From Vampirovibrionales bacterium (GTDB taxonomy: Bacteria > Cyanobacteriota > Vampirovibrionia > Vampirovibrionales > JAGQHJ01): a DNA stretch of 33,034 bases. The position numbers and the translations under genes are program-made. Position 1 is the first letter of the stretch. Each line of letters opens with the position of its first letter. Under the pieces are notes generated by a model. The model searched no databases, was not told the DNA's origin, and saw only the letters and a program-made list of their open reading frames with translations. The DNA lies in contig JANWIO010000012.1 of the NCBI GenBank assembly GCA_025449835.1, positions 1-33,034 on the forward strand, read 5' to 3'. Below, piece after piece: positions 8,390-17,110 of the stretch.

Positions 8390-9027
8390 GGCGCTTTTGG
8401 CTCATGCATCACCCGCAAAAAAACTTGTTACACTATGGGGTTTTATTGACTTTACTCTTCGTAGGGGGCTCACTGGCCTGGGGAAAGGTTCCTCATAAAC
8501 CATTTTTAAGCCCTCAGATTATGGATGATGGCCCCGTTTTTAAGATTAACGTGAGTACAACCCGTTTTCTTCCCCCTGCCATGTACGGCACCTGGAATAT
8601 TACCACAATGGTTCTAAAAAGTACTGCTCCTGCCTGGTTATACACACCAGCAGGCTCTGAAATCTGGGCCCTTGGCAAAGACAACAATGAAGTGACGTTA
8701 ACCAACATGATCACCAATGCCGTTGCAACCATAAATGTGGACAATGTTATGGGAGACACAGCCACATTTCATCACTTGGCCTCCGATGCCTCTCATCAAT
8801 TTAGCGTCTTAGAAGTTCCCACCATCACCGTCCATGGTGATCAACTTACGGGTATTAATCATCAAAAATTAATGCTCTACCGACATGGCAAACTTGAAAA
8901 AACCTATTATTTGGATATTCAACTGGTTGGGAATCGGTTAACCGGTGCTAAAGTTACTTTTGGGAATCCCGATGCGCCTACGCATCATGATTTTGAAGTG
9001 GCCCCCGTTCAATTTGAGGACAAATAA
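8386..9027 (+). CDS. Exported protein of unknown function
   Basis: 213 residues, not recognised. A signal peptide is visible: basic start, hydrophobic NLLHYGVLLTLLFVGGSLAWG, cleavage probably around residues 31-34. The mature part is rich in beta-strand-forming residues, with short polar turns (for example NEVTLTNMITNAVATINVDN and HGKLEKTYYLDIQLVGNRLTG), which suggests a small periplasmic or outer-membrane-associated beta protein. It contains no cysteine. It overlaps the acylphosphatase gene by 4 bases, so it is co-transcribed and probably coupled. Confidence 0.75.
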   Translation: MRRFWLMHHPQKNLLHYGVLLTLLFVGGSLAWGKVPHKPFLSPQIMDDGPVFKINVSTTRFLPPAMYGTWNITTMVLKSTAPAWLYTPAGSEIWALGKDNNEVTLTNMITNAVATINVDNVMGDTATFHHLASDASHQFSVLEVPTITVHGDQLTGINHQKLMLYRHGKLEKTYYLDIQLVGNRLTGAKVTFGNPDAPTHHDFEVAPVQFEDK

Positions 9028-9081
9028 AGAGATTTACAAGAGCAGGGAGGGAACAGGCCCAGAGATTAAGACGCTTTACCC

Positions 9082-9102
9082 CGATTTTACTTGATAAAAT
9101 CG
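9082..9102. terminator. Stem-loop between convergent genes
   Basis: CGATTTTA / TAAAATCG form a perfect 8-bp stem with a 5-nt loop, between the 3' ends of two convergent genes. Neither strand has a good T-tract directly after it, so it may protect 3' ends rather than terminate. Confidence 0.4.
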
Positions 9103-9120
9103 ATTCCAAAACGCAAAATT

Positions 9121-9324
9121 TTATTTAATGGGCTCTGTTTTTAAATTATTTTTTGCCAATAGCCAGGAAAAATAGCCTTTAGCATCATCATTGCCTTCAA
9201 CCATGATAGAGAGCGCTTCGAGGACGTCTTTTTCGATATTTTGAATAAATTGAATCTCTTGAATAGAAATGTTTGCTTCCTTTGCCGCCGCAGCAACCTT
9301 CGCCAAGTCAGGATAAACTTTCAT
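9121..9324 (-). CDS. Small protein of unknown function (67 residues)
   Basis: Not recognised. Predominantly helical and soluble: MKVYPDLAKVAAAAKEANIS followed by IQEIQFIQNIEKDVLEALS. The start at ATG 9324 has GGTAGAAGAG just upstream. An ATG at 9348 would add eight residues (MREGRRVN) and has AGAGAAG upstream, so either is possible. It lies downstream of the 91-residue Cys protein on the same strand, with about 130 AT-rich bases between them. Confidence 0.6.
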   Translation of the reverse strand: MKVYPDLAKVAAAAKEANISIQEIQFIQNIEKDVLEALSIMVEGNDDAKGYFSWLLAKNNLKTEPIK

Positions 9325-9433
9325 GTTCACTCTTCTACCTTCCCTCATCGCTTCTCTAACTCCTATTCATTACTTATTATACCTCCATTTGACTTAAGTC
9401 AGCAGGGGGATTTCTAAAACATAGCCTTTGAAA

Positions 9434-9471
9434 AAATTTTTTTCAAATCTAATAATTAAATTTTTTTCAAA
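9434..9471. repeat. Direct repeat of AAATTTTTTTCAAA with adjoining palindrome
   Basis: The 14-mer AAATTTTTTTCAAA occurs identically at 9434-9447 and 9458-9471, a 24-bp period. The left copy is also part of a near-perfect A/T palindrome (about 9427-9447). The element lies between two leftward small genes, just 3' of the 91-residue gene. It could be a terminator, an operator or a DNA-bending tract. Confidence 0.5.
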
Positions 9472-9476
9472 AACAT

Positions 9477-9752
9477 TTAAGAGTGGGAACACGATTGATT
9501 TTGGGAAGAATCATCGCCACCTTCATCCACAGCACTCCCCATTTCTTCTTTCGAGGGAGCCCCTTCAATCACACGAAGGTGGCGGGCAAATTGGCGGTAG
9601 AAGCCACAATTTTGGACTGTCACATCTTCTGAGAGCTCAACAACCCCTAAAGCCAATGCTTCCAATAATGGACACATGACACCCTTTAAGAAATGTTCGC
9701 ATGTGTAGCATTGGTCTGTTTTTTCAATGTGGATTGAGTCATCCATATACAT
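9477..9752 (-). CDS. Small four-cysteine protein, possible metal binder
   Basis: 91 residues, not recognised. The cysteines are CYTC (C15, C18), MCPLL (C26) and NCGFYR (C49). The CxxCx7C...C arrangement could bind zinc or an iron-sulfur cluster. The motif CYTCEHFLKGVMCPLLEALA is followed by a helix. The C-terminal 30 residues are acidic, Gly/Ser-rich and probably disordered. A further Cys lies in the terminal SCSHS. ATG start at 9752 with AAGGA about 12 nt upstream. No signal peptide. Function unknown; metal binding is inference from the cysteine spacing. Confidence 0.65.
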   Translation of the reverse strand: MYMDDSIHIEKTDQCYTCEHFLKGVMCPLLEALALGVVELSEDVTVQNCGFYRQFARHLRVIEGAPSKEEMGSAVDEGGDDSSQNQSCSHS

Positions 9753-10071
9753 GGCTAAGTGCTTTCCTTAGGAAGTCTTTTACTATATAAAGTATACCAA
9801 CTATATTTATAGTATAGCGGCATTTTACTCGAACTTAAAGGGGTCCTCTGGTAAATTTGCCGGGGGGTCAGAAGCCAATTCAAAAACTAAAATTTACAAA
9901 AATTTACAATTTGAAATCGAAAGAGGTCAGGATTTTTTCCAAAGGAGCCTCTCTAAAATCCATCCTTATTTTAAGCTATGATAGAATCTCTTGAAATTAA
10001 ACGCCGCACCCCTTTGAATTTTATTTCATCATCGGTTCCAATAGCAGTATATTTTTGAATCAGGACAAATC
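9753..10071. other. AT-rich intergenic region between divergent genes
   Basis: About 320 bases without a supported gene. The left end holds an imperfect dyad, TACTATA (9781-9787) and TATAGTA (9810-9816), just upstream of the leftward Cys protein and in a position to be its promoter or operator. The remainder is featureless apart from TTTACA direct repeats near 9890-9910. Confidence 0.4.
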
Positions 10072-10713
10072 ATGGGTCTTTTTAAACAAGCTCGCCCTTC
10101 AATCTTTTTGTGGATTATTCTCGACCTCCTGGTATTGGGTGTGGGAGGCGCTTTAATATTTTTGAAGCACTCACCAGCAACACTTCATAATCAAAAAAAA
10201 CAAGTTGAAAGCCCTTACTTAAGTGAAATTAAACAAAGTGATCGCTATCACTACCTCCGAGATATCAATATGCTGGGTAATCACTTTGTGATGCTTCAAC
10301 ATCAACCCACCCATCAGCGTCTTATTCTACTCATGGGCGGCGGAGCTGATCAAGAGACTGCATATCAGAAGATGTATCAAAAAAACCTTTCGGTCATGGA
10401 ATTTTCGCTACTTTTTAAGCTCTTTAAACATCAATCTCCGCACAACAAGCAAAACATCCTGATTACCCATGTGTCCTTACAGCCATCGGGTGAAATCCAT
10501 CAGAACACATTCCGTTTGCTTTATAAGCCCTATGAAGTTGAAACCATGGTAGAGGGCAAGCCTGAAATGTTTAAAGCCTATGTGGGCGAACTGGAAGTGG
10601 AAAACCACACAAAAGGCTTATTGTTTACCTATAATCATCAAACACAAGTTTCACTAGCGCCCTATACCGACTTACTCAAAGTACTCAAGCAACCGAGCAA
10701 AACAACGTCTTAA
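10072..10713 (+). CDS. Membrane-anchored protein of unknown function
   Basis: 213 residues, not recognised. One N-terminal membrane segment (IFLWIILDLLVLGVGGALIF, residues about 11-30) after a short basic stretch, with no obvious signal-peptidase site, so it is probably an N-in/C-out anchored protein. The soluble part is rich in His and Gln and predicted alpha/beta. It contains LILLMGGGADQETAYQKMY. ATG start with CAGGAC 6-8 nt upstream. Isolated transcription unit. Confidence 0.75.
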   Translation: MGLFKQARPSIFLWIILDLLVLGVGGALIFLKHSPATLHNQKKQVESPYLSEIKQSDRYHYLRDINMLGNHFVMLQHQPTHQRLILLMGGGADQETAYQKMYQKNLSVMEFSLLFKLFKHQSPHNKQNILITHVSLQPSGEIHQNTFRLLYKPYEVETMVEGKPEMFKAYVGELEVENHTKGLLFTYNHQTQVSLAPYTDLLKVLKQPSKTTS

Positions 10714-10754
10714 ACCTTTCAGTGATATCAACACAAGGCGTCTTTAGCCTCAGC

Positions 10755-10892
10755 TTATTTGCGAAACGCTTTAATTTCCCGGAGAATCTCTAAAATTGCA
10801 ATTTGCCATAGGTTGGCTTGAGACTCGATGGACTCTTCTAACGACTCTAGCTTTTCAATAATTTGCTCTATTGGATCCTGTTGCCCTGCCAT
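10755..10892 (-). CDS. 45-residue helical protein divergent from XRE-S24 regulator
   Basis: ATG at 10892 to TAA at 10755. The product begins MAGQQDPIEQIIEKLESLEE and continues through SIESQANLWQ to ILREIKAFRK. It is a heptad-like amphipathic helix, probably an oligomerising coiled coil. An SD-like GAGGG lies upstream, and a good promoter (TTGATC-17-TAATAT) precedes it on the minus strand. I judge it a real small gene because the promoter, SD and coding pattern agree. Its position opposite the repressor suggests it is regulated by, or modulates, that repressor. No known family recognised. Confidence 0.6.
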   Translation of the reverse strand: MAGQQDPIEQIIEKLESLEESIESQANLWQIAILEILREIKAFRK

Positions 10893-10935
10893 AGCCTAAA
10901 CCCTCTTTACAAATGTCGCATTTTCTTTTGCCTTT

Positions 10936-10964
10936 ATATTACCAAAATGAAAACCATTGATCAA
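10936..10964 (-). promoter_or_regulatory. Promoter for the 45-residue gene
   Basis: On the minus strand TTGATC (10964-10959), a 17-nt spacer and TAATAT (10941-10936). The -35 forms half of the palindrome TTGATCAA at 10957-10964, which also provides the -35 of the divergent repressor promoter. Confidence 0.6.
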
Positions 10965-10986
10965 TCTGCTAACATCCCGTTAGGGT
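10957..10986 (+). promoter_or_regulatory. Candidate repressor promoter with overlapping dyad operator
   Basis: TTGATC (10957-10962), an 18-nt spacer and a weak TAGGGT (10981-10986) on the plus strand. The perfect dyad CTAAC-N5-GTTAG (10969-10983) overlaps the spacer and -10, as expected for an autoregulatory operator of the downstream XRE-type repressor. The TTGATCAA palindrome contains a GATC Dam site. Confidence 0.45.
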
Positions 10987-11031
10987 AGAGATGGCATTAC
11001 TCCAGGAACAAGGCATTTTACATCTTTACGC

Positions 11032-11736
11032 ATGAGCAATTTCGGTCATCAATCCTTTGGAAAACAATTCAAACATTGGCGTCAATCCCAAGGTATTAGC
11101 GCCTATCGAATTGCAAAACATGTGGGGGTGAATACTTCCTTTATCAGCAACATCGAAGCGGGAAGACGGCCCATGTCAGACGCCCTTATGAAAAAGATTG
11201 CAGCCGTTCCAGAATTTAATATCTCCTACGAAACCCTCCAGGCTTGGAAAATCAATGGTAATTATGATACCCAGGCCCTTGAAGAAGCCTATAAAATCAC
11301 ATTTTCTGATAAACCATCCGGACAACCCAATGGCGTACCCCCTTTAGATGGCTTGTACCGGTTCCCCTTAAAAATGACTGTTAGTGCTGGAAGCCTCCAA
11401 CCTAAAATTGAGCATAAAGATCCCATTTATGTTGATTGGTATGACCTGAAACCGCTCCCATTGGATGTATTTTGCATCAAAGTCAGCGGTGACTCCATGT
11501 GGCCCCCGATTCCCAATGGGGCCATTTTACTGGTACGAGAAGTGGATACCCTTAAAAACGGCGAAAAATATGTGATTGAAACTGAAGATGAGCAAATGAC
11601 CTTTAAACTCATCCAACTTGATAAAACTGGGGCCCACCTGGTCCCATTAAATCCACAATATGAAGCGATTCCCCTGGGGCAAGCCCAGTTCAAACGTCTC
11701 TTTCAAGTGTTGGCCTATAAAGTAGATTGGACCTAA
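11032..11736 (+). CDS. XRE-HTH / S24 LexA-CI-like self-cleaving repressor
   Basis: 234 residues. N-terminal helix-turn-helix (about 10-60): GISAYRIAKHVGVNTSFISN. The C-terminal S24 domain has the catalytic serine in VSGDSMWPPI (S155) and the lysine in MTFKLIQ (K192). The LexA/CI-type Ala-Gly cleavage bond appears as TVSAGSLQ (A119-G120). All three elements needed for RecA-stimulated self-cleavage are therefore present; cleavage itself is inference. It is probably an SOS- or stress-responsive repressor of the divergent 45-residue gene and of itself. It could be a phage-derived repressor, but no phage genes are nearby. No strong SD precedes ATG 11032. It ends with a 4-base tail-to-tail overlap with the pgsA-like gene. 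Confidence 0.88.
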   Translation: MSNFGHQSFGKQFKHWRQSQGISAYRIAKHVGVNTSFISNIEAGRRPMSDALMKKIAAVPEFNISYETLQAWKINGNYDTQALEEAYKITFSDKPSGQPNGVPPLDGLYRFPLKMTVSAGSLQPKIEHKDPIYVDWYDLKPLPLDVFCIKVSGDSMWPPIPNGAILLVREVDTLKNGEKYVIETEDEQMTFKLIQLDKTGAHLVPLNPQYEAIPLGQAQFKRLFQVLAYKVDWT

Positions 11737-12338
11737 GGGGATTTTTCAAGGTTAAAAAACCGTTTTGCTTCAATGAGCACCGGTAACCCTCGAACCACAC
11801 AGAAGAAAACGGTAATGTAAACACTGGCATAAGCCAGGGGATAAATTACACTGATAAATTGAGGAGAAAGACCTGGCGTATATGCCAAAATCAGGAGAGC
11901 AAAGGCAACAGCCTTAAATGCCGCATACAACCAACGGCTGGCCCGAGAACTCACTAAGAATACCCCCAGTTTCGACTTCATCATGGTGGTTGAACCAAAT
12001 GCCGTATAGCCTTGTTCCAAGGCTATCGCCCGGAATCCATCCACCAAAATCCCCCGAATGACCACCACCAAGGGAATCCACAATGGAATCCAAGCCAAAG
12101 CTAAAAAAGCAATCCAATAGGTTACCTCAACCACCCGATCACATAAAATATCAATGACAGCGCCCATTTTTGAGGATTCATTTAACTTGCGAGCCACGTA
12201 TCCATCCAGACCATCCATCCAAATCACCACAATGGTGAGCCCAAAAGCGACGAGATAAACAGATCGAGAGTAGAAAAACAACAAACTCACCACCACAATG
12301 GCAAGCAATGCTCTTAAAAACGAAATCAAATTGGCCAT
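11733..12338 (-). CDS. pgsA: CDP-alcohol phosphatidyltransferase (PgsA-like)
   Basis: 201-residue membrane enzyme with the family signature DGLDGYVARKLNESSKMGAV followed by IDILCDR, i.e. DGxxAR-x8-G-x3-D-x3-D. It transfers a phosphatidyl group from CDP-diacylglycerol to an alcohol. Glycerol-3-phosphate (phosphatidylglycerophosphate synthase) is the commonest substrate, but the substrate cannot be read from the sequence. About six membrane segments. Its ATG directly follows the glgA stop (TAA-ATG), implying translational coupling. Confidence 0.85.
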   Translation of the reverse strand: MANLISFLRALLAIVVVSLLFFYSRSVYLVAFGLTIVVIWMDGLDGYVARKLNESSKMGAVIDILCDRVVEVTYWIAFLALAWIPLWIPLVVVIRGILVDGFRAIALEQGYTAFGSTTMMKSKLGVFLVSSRASRWLYAAFKAVAFALLILAYTPGLSPQFISVIYPLAYASVYITVFFCVVRGLPVLIEAKRFFNLEKSP

Positions 12339-13739
12339 TTATGAAATCCTTTGCAATGCTTTTTGATAAACCACTTGGTATACCTTTTGGTAGGCTTGGG
12401 CGCTATGTATCCAGCTAAAATCGTGAGACATACCACGTCTCACCATGGCCCACCAGCCTACTTCGTGTCGAGACCACTGCAACATGGCCCGCTCCATAGT
12501 TGCCCTCAATGCTTCGGGGGTTGGATTTTCAAAAACAAAGCCATTTCCCTCCGCTGGCATTTCATCAATATCGAAAACCGTATCCGCCAATCCACCGGTT
12601 TTTCTCACCAAGGGTACAGCGCCATAACGCAAAGCGATCATTTGCCCTAAGCCGCAAGGTTCAAACAAGCTAGGCATTAAAAAGAGATCAGACCCTGCAT
12701 AAATATGCTGCCCCAAGGCTAAATTAAACCCAACAATGCTCCGAATATTACGAGTGGTTTGATTAAACTGCTTCAACCGGGATTCATAGATTTCTTGCCC
12801 TGTTCCCAAAATCACAAGCTGAAAAGGGAGGTTCTCTATTTGAGGAATCGCTGAGATTAATAAATCGAGGCCCTTTTGTTCAACCAAGCGAGTCACCATT
12901 CCCAAAAGGGGAATCTCTGGCGAAACTTCCAAGCCAACTTCCATCTGAAGGGACACTTTACAAGCAGCTTTTCCCTGGGCTGCGGTTTCTACATCATAGC
13001 GCTGGGCAATAAACGGGTCTGTCTCTGGATTAAACAGCGTCATATCAATGCCATTTAAAATACCATATAACTTATGCCGTTCTTGCCGAACAACGTCCTC
13101 TAAGCCAGCCCCACTAATAGGGGTTTGAATTTCCCGGGCATAAGTTGGAGAAACAGCAACCAACGCATCACTGTGTATTAACCCTTCTTTTAACCAGTTA
13201 ATCCCATCTATAATGCCTTGGTACGCCATATTGTGTATGGTTAAAACCGTGCCAGTATTTTGATAAAAGGGATCTTCGGAATACACCGTTTTGAGAAAGA
13301 CAGTAATATTGGCTGTATGCCAATCTTGAATATGTAAAATATCGGGATGCCAATTGAGCTGCTTTAAAAAGGCCAAAATCGCTTTTCCCAAAACTTCATA
13401 GCGCAAGGCTTCACGCTCTGGAATCAATTGCGGATAAATTTCCGCCAAAGAGCCATAAAGATCTTGATTGGCAAAAAAATAGACTTTAACCGTACTTCCT
13501 GGTAAAGGATGCTCTAAAATTCGAATCGGATAGGATTTACCCTGATGCTCAACTGCAAAGGCAAATTCTGTATCTATCAAATGAAATTCTTCTTTGGGGA
13601 TACAGCCATATTGGGGCACACAAACAATAACATCTTCTCCACACTGTGTAAGCGCTTTAGGTAAGCTTCCTACAACATCCCCAAGCCCACCCACTTTTGC
13701 AAACGGGGCAACTTCAGCACTACAAAACACAATATTCAT
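12339..13739 (-). CDS. glgA: Glycogen synthase (ADP-glucose type)
   Basis: GT5-family glucosyltransferase that extends alpha-1,4-glucan from ADP-glucose; cytoplasmic. The ATG at 13739 gives the canonical start MNIVFCSAEVAPFAKVGGLG with the KxGGLGDV sugar-nucleotide motif (K15). The C-terminal half has the donor-site motif PSLFEPCGLGQMIALRYG and VRKTGGLADTV. It is 466 residues, a normal length for GlgA. The frame stays open up to 13952, but that extension overlaps uvrA and has no family similarity, so it is not used. No other glycogen gene (glgB, glgC, glgP) is in the window. Confidence 0.95.
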   Translation of the reverse strand: MNIVFCSAEVAPFAKVGGLGDVVGSLPKALTQCGEDVIVCVPQYGCIPKEEFHLIDTEFAFAVEHQGKSYPIRILEHPLPGSTVKVYFFANQDLYGSLAEIYPQLIPEREALRYEVLGKAILAFLKQLNWHPDILHIQDWHTANITVFLKTVYSEDPFYQNTGTVLTIHNMAYQGIIDGINWLKEGLIHSDALVAVSPTYAREIQTPISGAGLEDVVRQERHKLYGILNGIDMTLFNPETDPFIAQRYDVETAAQGKAACKVSLQMEVGLEVSPEIPLLGMVTRLVEQKGLDLLISAIPQIENLPFQLVILGTGQEIYESRLKQFNQTTRNIRSIVGFNLALGQHIYAGSDLFLMPSLFEPCGLGQMIALRYGAVPLVRKTGGLADTVFDIDEMPAEGNGFVFENPTPEALRATMERAMLQWSRHEVGWWAMVRRGMSHDFSWIHSAQAYQKVYQVVYQKALQRIS

Positions 13740-13791
13740 GGGAGCTATTTTAGACGGTTTTACCCAAAAACCCAATATCTCAACGTCGCCC

Positions 13792-16593
13792 TCAACCGGC
13801 AGCCGTTTTAAGCGAAAACATCTCTTGAGACGCTGAAACCCGTTGTTTAATAAATTGACCCGTGACCGACAGGGGATTTTCCATAACCTGAGCAGGTGAC
13901 CCTTCAGCCACAACTTGGCCACCTTTTTCGCCCCCTTCTGGCCCCAAATCAATCAAATAATCCGCTTGCGCCAGAAATTCAATATTGTGCTCCACCACAA
14001 TAATCGAATGTCCTGCTGCCAATAACTTTCGGAGTGCCGTGATTAAGGTTTGAATATCGGTTAAATGGAGCCCTGTCGTCGGTTCATCAAATAGAAACAA
14101 TGAAGATTGACTCTGAGCATCACTGGTAAACAAGTATGATGCAAGCTTTAAACGTTGGGCTTCTCCACCGGATAGGCTGGCCGTAGATTGCCCAAGGTGT
14201 AGGTAACCGAGCCCAATTTCAGCCAGGGGCAAAAGCTTTTTAACCACTCGGTTATGCCGTTGAAAAAAGGATAAAGCTTCATTAACGGTCATATCTAAAA
14301 CATTATTAATATTTTTTCCATCAAACTCAATGGCTAAAACAGCCGGTGAAAATCGTTTCCCTTGGCAATCCTGACACACTACCGTAACATCCGCCATAAA
14401 CTGCATATCAATGGTCACAAAACCAAGACCTTCACATGTCTCGCATCGTCCTCCTTTGGAATTAAAGGAAAAATGGCTGGCTGTGATCCCCAGGGCCTGG
14501 GCTTGTCGGGTGCCAGCAAACAATTTCCGAATCTCATCATAGGCCTTGACGTAGGTGACGGGATTCGAACGAACGGATCGCCCAGGAGGAGATTGATCCA
14601 CCAGAACAATCTCTTTAAATTCTTCAAAGCCATTGAGGCCAATGTAGGGAGCAGCTTCCATATTTAACTCGTGCCCTTTTGACTGCTGATAATTGGCATA
14701 AAGGGTCTGTTTAATCAGCGTCGATTTACCGGACCCTGAAACCCCAGAAATACAAACCAACTGGTTTTTAGGCAGTTTCACATCAATATGTTTTAAATTG
14801 TTTCCATAGGCCCCCACAATCTCCATCCAAGCCGTTTTTTTCTCTGAAGGAGATGGCCTCAATTCAATTTGAGGAGGATGATTTAGATAATAAGCGGTTT
14901 GAGACGTACTAGTCTTTAAAAGCCCTGAAGGGCTTCCTTCATAAACAACATGCCCTCCCTCCTGTCCTCCTGTGGGGCCTAAATCCAGAATTCTATCGGC
15001 ACCTAAAATCATTTCCGGGTCATGTTCAACCACCACCACGGTATTTCCGTAATCCCGAAGTACCTTTAAAACAGATAACAATCGTTGGGTATCCCGAGCA
15101 TGGAGCCCCACCGTGGGTTCATCCAGAACATATAGCGTATCCGTAAGCGCTGTGCCCAAAGCCGAAGAAAGATTAATACGCTGTGCTTCTCCCCCAGACA
15201 AGGTTCTAGATTGCCGAGCTAAAGTTAAATATCCCAAACCAATTTCAACCAAATATTCAAGCCGTCCTTGAATTTCTCGAAGCAACCGATGGGCAATTTC
15301 TTGCTGATAAGGGGCTAAAGGCAAGTTTTTAAAAAAGAAAAACAATGCCGTAATGGGCAGCTGACATAAATCATCAATAGATTTCTTATTTAATTTAACG
15401 TTTAAAGCCTCTTTCCGTAGCCGAGACCCATAACACTCCGGGCATGGATAATATCCCCGATACTTGGCCAGCATTACCCGCACATGAACTTTGTATTTTT
15501 TAGATTCTAACCATTCAAAAAACTGGTAAATCCCTTCGTACCGCCCCGCTCCATCAAACACAAACGCTTTTTCATCCGCCGTCAACTCTTCAAAGGGAAC
15601 CGTCAGACGAATTCGGCGTTTTTTCCCCTCTCGCATTAGATCATCGTACATTTCTTGCGCTGACGGCATATTAAAAGGGTGAATCGCCCCTTCTTCTAGA
15701 GACAACTGGCGATTGGGAATCACTTTATTGAGATCAAGACCGATGATTTTGCCAAACCCTTCACACGCTTTACATGCCCCCAGGGGACTGTTAAATGAAA
15801 ACAAGTTGGGAAAAGGCGCTTCAAAAATTTTGTGACAGCTTTGGCATGAAAATTGGGTATCAAAGAGAAGCGCTTCACTATTTTCTCCCACAAAATAAGC
15901 CTTTATCTGGTGCGGGTTAACCTCTAAGGCTTTGCGAATAGATTCACTGAAACGAGAAGGGGTTTTATCTCCCTTTAATACCAGCCGATCAATCACAATA
16001 TCCAACTCAGCCTGATGAAATGCCTTTGGAAGCCCTTCATTTAAATCAATCAGCGATTCTTGCCAGTACGCTCGAAAGTAGCCTTGCTGAATAAGAGTCT
16101 CCACAGGGTATGCTTTTAAGCTGACCTGTGCCGTCAAGATGATTTTTGTCCCTTCCGGTTGATTTTTTAAGTCTGCTTCAATGGTATGAGGCGTTGCTTT
16201 TGAAACCACACCATCACAGGTATCACAATACGTGGTTCCCACCGTGGCAAAAAGCACCCGTAAAAAATCATAAATTTCGGTAGCTGTCCCCACCGTAGAC
16301 CGGGCATTTTTAATATGATTTTTTTGCTCTAAGGCAATCGTAGGCAAGATATGTTGAATTTGATCCACATCAGGCTTTTCAATGCGCTCTAAAAACTGCC
16401 GGGCGTATGTTGACATGGATTCCATAAACCGACGTTGGCCTTCAGCATACAAGGTATCAAAAGCCAAAGAAGATTTCCCAGACCCTGAAGGGCCGGTAAT
16501 CACAGTGAGTACCCCATGTGGGATCTCACAACTGATGTTTTTCAGATTATGGGTTCGAGCACCTTGAATTCGGATGGAGCGGTGTTTAGGCAT
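13792..16593 (-). CDS. uvrA: Excinuclease ABC subunit A
   Basis: DNA-damage recognition ATPase of nucleotide excision repair, 933 residues (the family is about 940). Two ABC modules: Walker [10 protein letters not shown] (about residues 35-43) and GVSGSGKST in the second half, with signatures LSGGEAQR twice. Zinc modules: CQSC-x19-CKAC in the first half and CETC-x20-CQDC in the second. Both halves are intact. ATG 16593 has AAGG 11 nt upstream; a TTG at 16602 would add three residues. I see no LexA-type dyad upstream resembling the one at 10969. Confidence 0.97.
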   Translation of the reverse strand: MPKHRSIRIQGARTHNLKNISCEIPHGVLTVITGPSGSGKSSLAFDTLYAEGQRRFMESMSTYARQFLERIEKPDVDQIQHILPTIALEQKNHIKNARSTVGTATEIYDFLRVLFATVGTTYCDTCDGVVSKATPHTIEADLKNQPEGTKIILTAQVSLKAYPVETLIQQGYFRAYWQESLIDLNEGLPKAFHQAELDIVIDRLVLKGDKTPSRFSESIRKALEVNPHQIKAYFVGENSEALLFDTQFSCQSCHKIFEAPFPNLFSFNSPLGACKACEGFGKIIGLDLNKVIPNRQLSLEEGAIHPFNMPSAQEMYDDLMREGKKRRIRLTVPFEELTADEKAFVFDGAGRYEGIYQFFEWLESKKYKVHVRVMLAKYRGYYPCPECYGSRLRKEALNVKLNKKSIDDLCQLPITALFFFFKNLPLAPYQQEIAHRLLREIQGRLEYLVEIGLGYLTLARQSRTLSGGEAQRINLSSALGTALTDTLYVLDEPTVGLHARDTQRLLSVLKVLRDYGNTVVVVEHDPEMILGADRILDLGPTGGQEGGHVVYEGSPSGLLKTSTSQTAYYLNHPPQIELRPSPSEKKTAWMEIVGAYGNNLKHIDVKLPKNQLVCISGVSGSGKSTLIKQTLYANYQQSKGHELNMEAAPYIGLNGFEEFKEIVLVDQSPPGRSVRSNPVTYVKAYDEIRKLFAGTRQAQALGITASHFSFNSKGGRCETCEGLGFVTIDMQFMADVTVVCQDCQGKRFSPAVLAIEFDGKNINNVLDMTVNEALSFFQRHNRVVKKLLPLAEIGLGYLHLGQSTASLSGGEAQRLKLASYLFTSDAQSQSSLFLFDEPTTGLHLTDIQTLITALRKLLAAGHSIIVVEHNIEFLAQADYLIDLGPEGGEKGGQVVAEGSPAQVMENPLSVTGQFIKQRVSASQEMFSLKTAAG

Positions 16594-17110
16594 TTTGGTC
16601 AAAACCTTGTGGCGAGAAATGTTTTTCCTATTTTACCCCATCCAGCCACGCGTCTCCATCTTCGCTTCCCGCCCCATTTCAGGACAATTCGAAGGGGTTG
16701 ACTGTTCATTTGGATAAAGCCGTTGGAAAAATGGGAAAGAGGTAATTACTGAAGAGCTTTTTCTTAAAATGCTTCTGAATGGACCGTGTCGAGCCTAGTA
16801 TTGTCAGGGCAATAGGCATTTAGTTTGCCTGTTATACGCCTGTGTCCCTAATAGCGGACACGCTAATTACAGAAAAGCACTTTAAAAGAATCCACCCTAA
16901 AGAGAGAAACCTCTTTCCCTCCTCCCTGTGTATAAAAAGAGTATTTTTATTTTACATATAAATACAAAATATTCAATCAAATCCACATAAATGTATCTTC
17001 AATATTTATATTTCTTAATAAACACGCTTTATAAGGCAATTTTAATAAAAAGTTCGTTTTTTTATATATGTAAGAATAAAATATGATCTTGGTTTTTGGA
17101 GGAGGCAACA
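16594..17110. other. Long intergenic region: structured candidate RNA plus AT-rich leader
   Basis: About 520 bases without a supported gene between uvrA (-) and the 63-residue gene (+). Positions 16785-16862 contain several inverted repeats that could fold into an RNA (separate entry). Positions about 16930-17097 are extremely AT-rich and form the upstream region of the next gene. The promoters of uvrA and of the next gene must be here, but I cannot place either with confidence. Confidence 0.5.
16785..16862 (+). ncRNA. Candidate structured RNA element with competing hairpins (strand inferred)
   Basis: Inverted repeats: outer CGTGTC (16785-16790) with GACACG (16857-16862); GCCT...ATTG (16793-16803, three-base bulge) with CAATAGGC (16810-16817); AGGCA (16814-16818) with TGCCT (16826-16830); and GTGTCC (16842-16847) with GGACAC (16856-16861). 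Two pairs of these stems are mutually exclusive. No RNA family is recognised. It could equally act as DNA (protein-binding dyads). Confidence 0.3.

Noticed and set aside
9428-9679. Plus-strand ORF of 83 codons beginning MKKFFSNL
   Set aside because: Lies opposite the better supported 91-residue Cys protein, begins with TTG inside an A/T palindrome and has no SD.
13740-13952. 71-residue N-terminal extension of GlgA
   Set aside because: Overlaps the end of uvrA, is Arg/Lys-rich shadow sequence, and the canonical GlgA start MNIVFCSAEVAPFAKVGGLG is at 13739.
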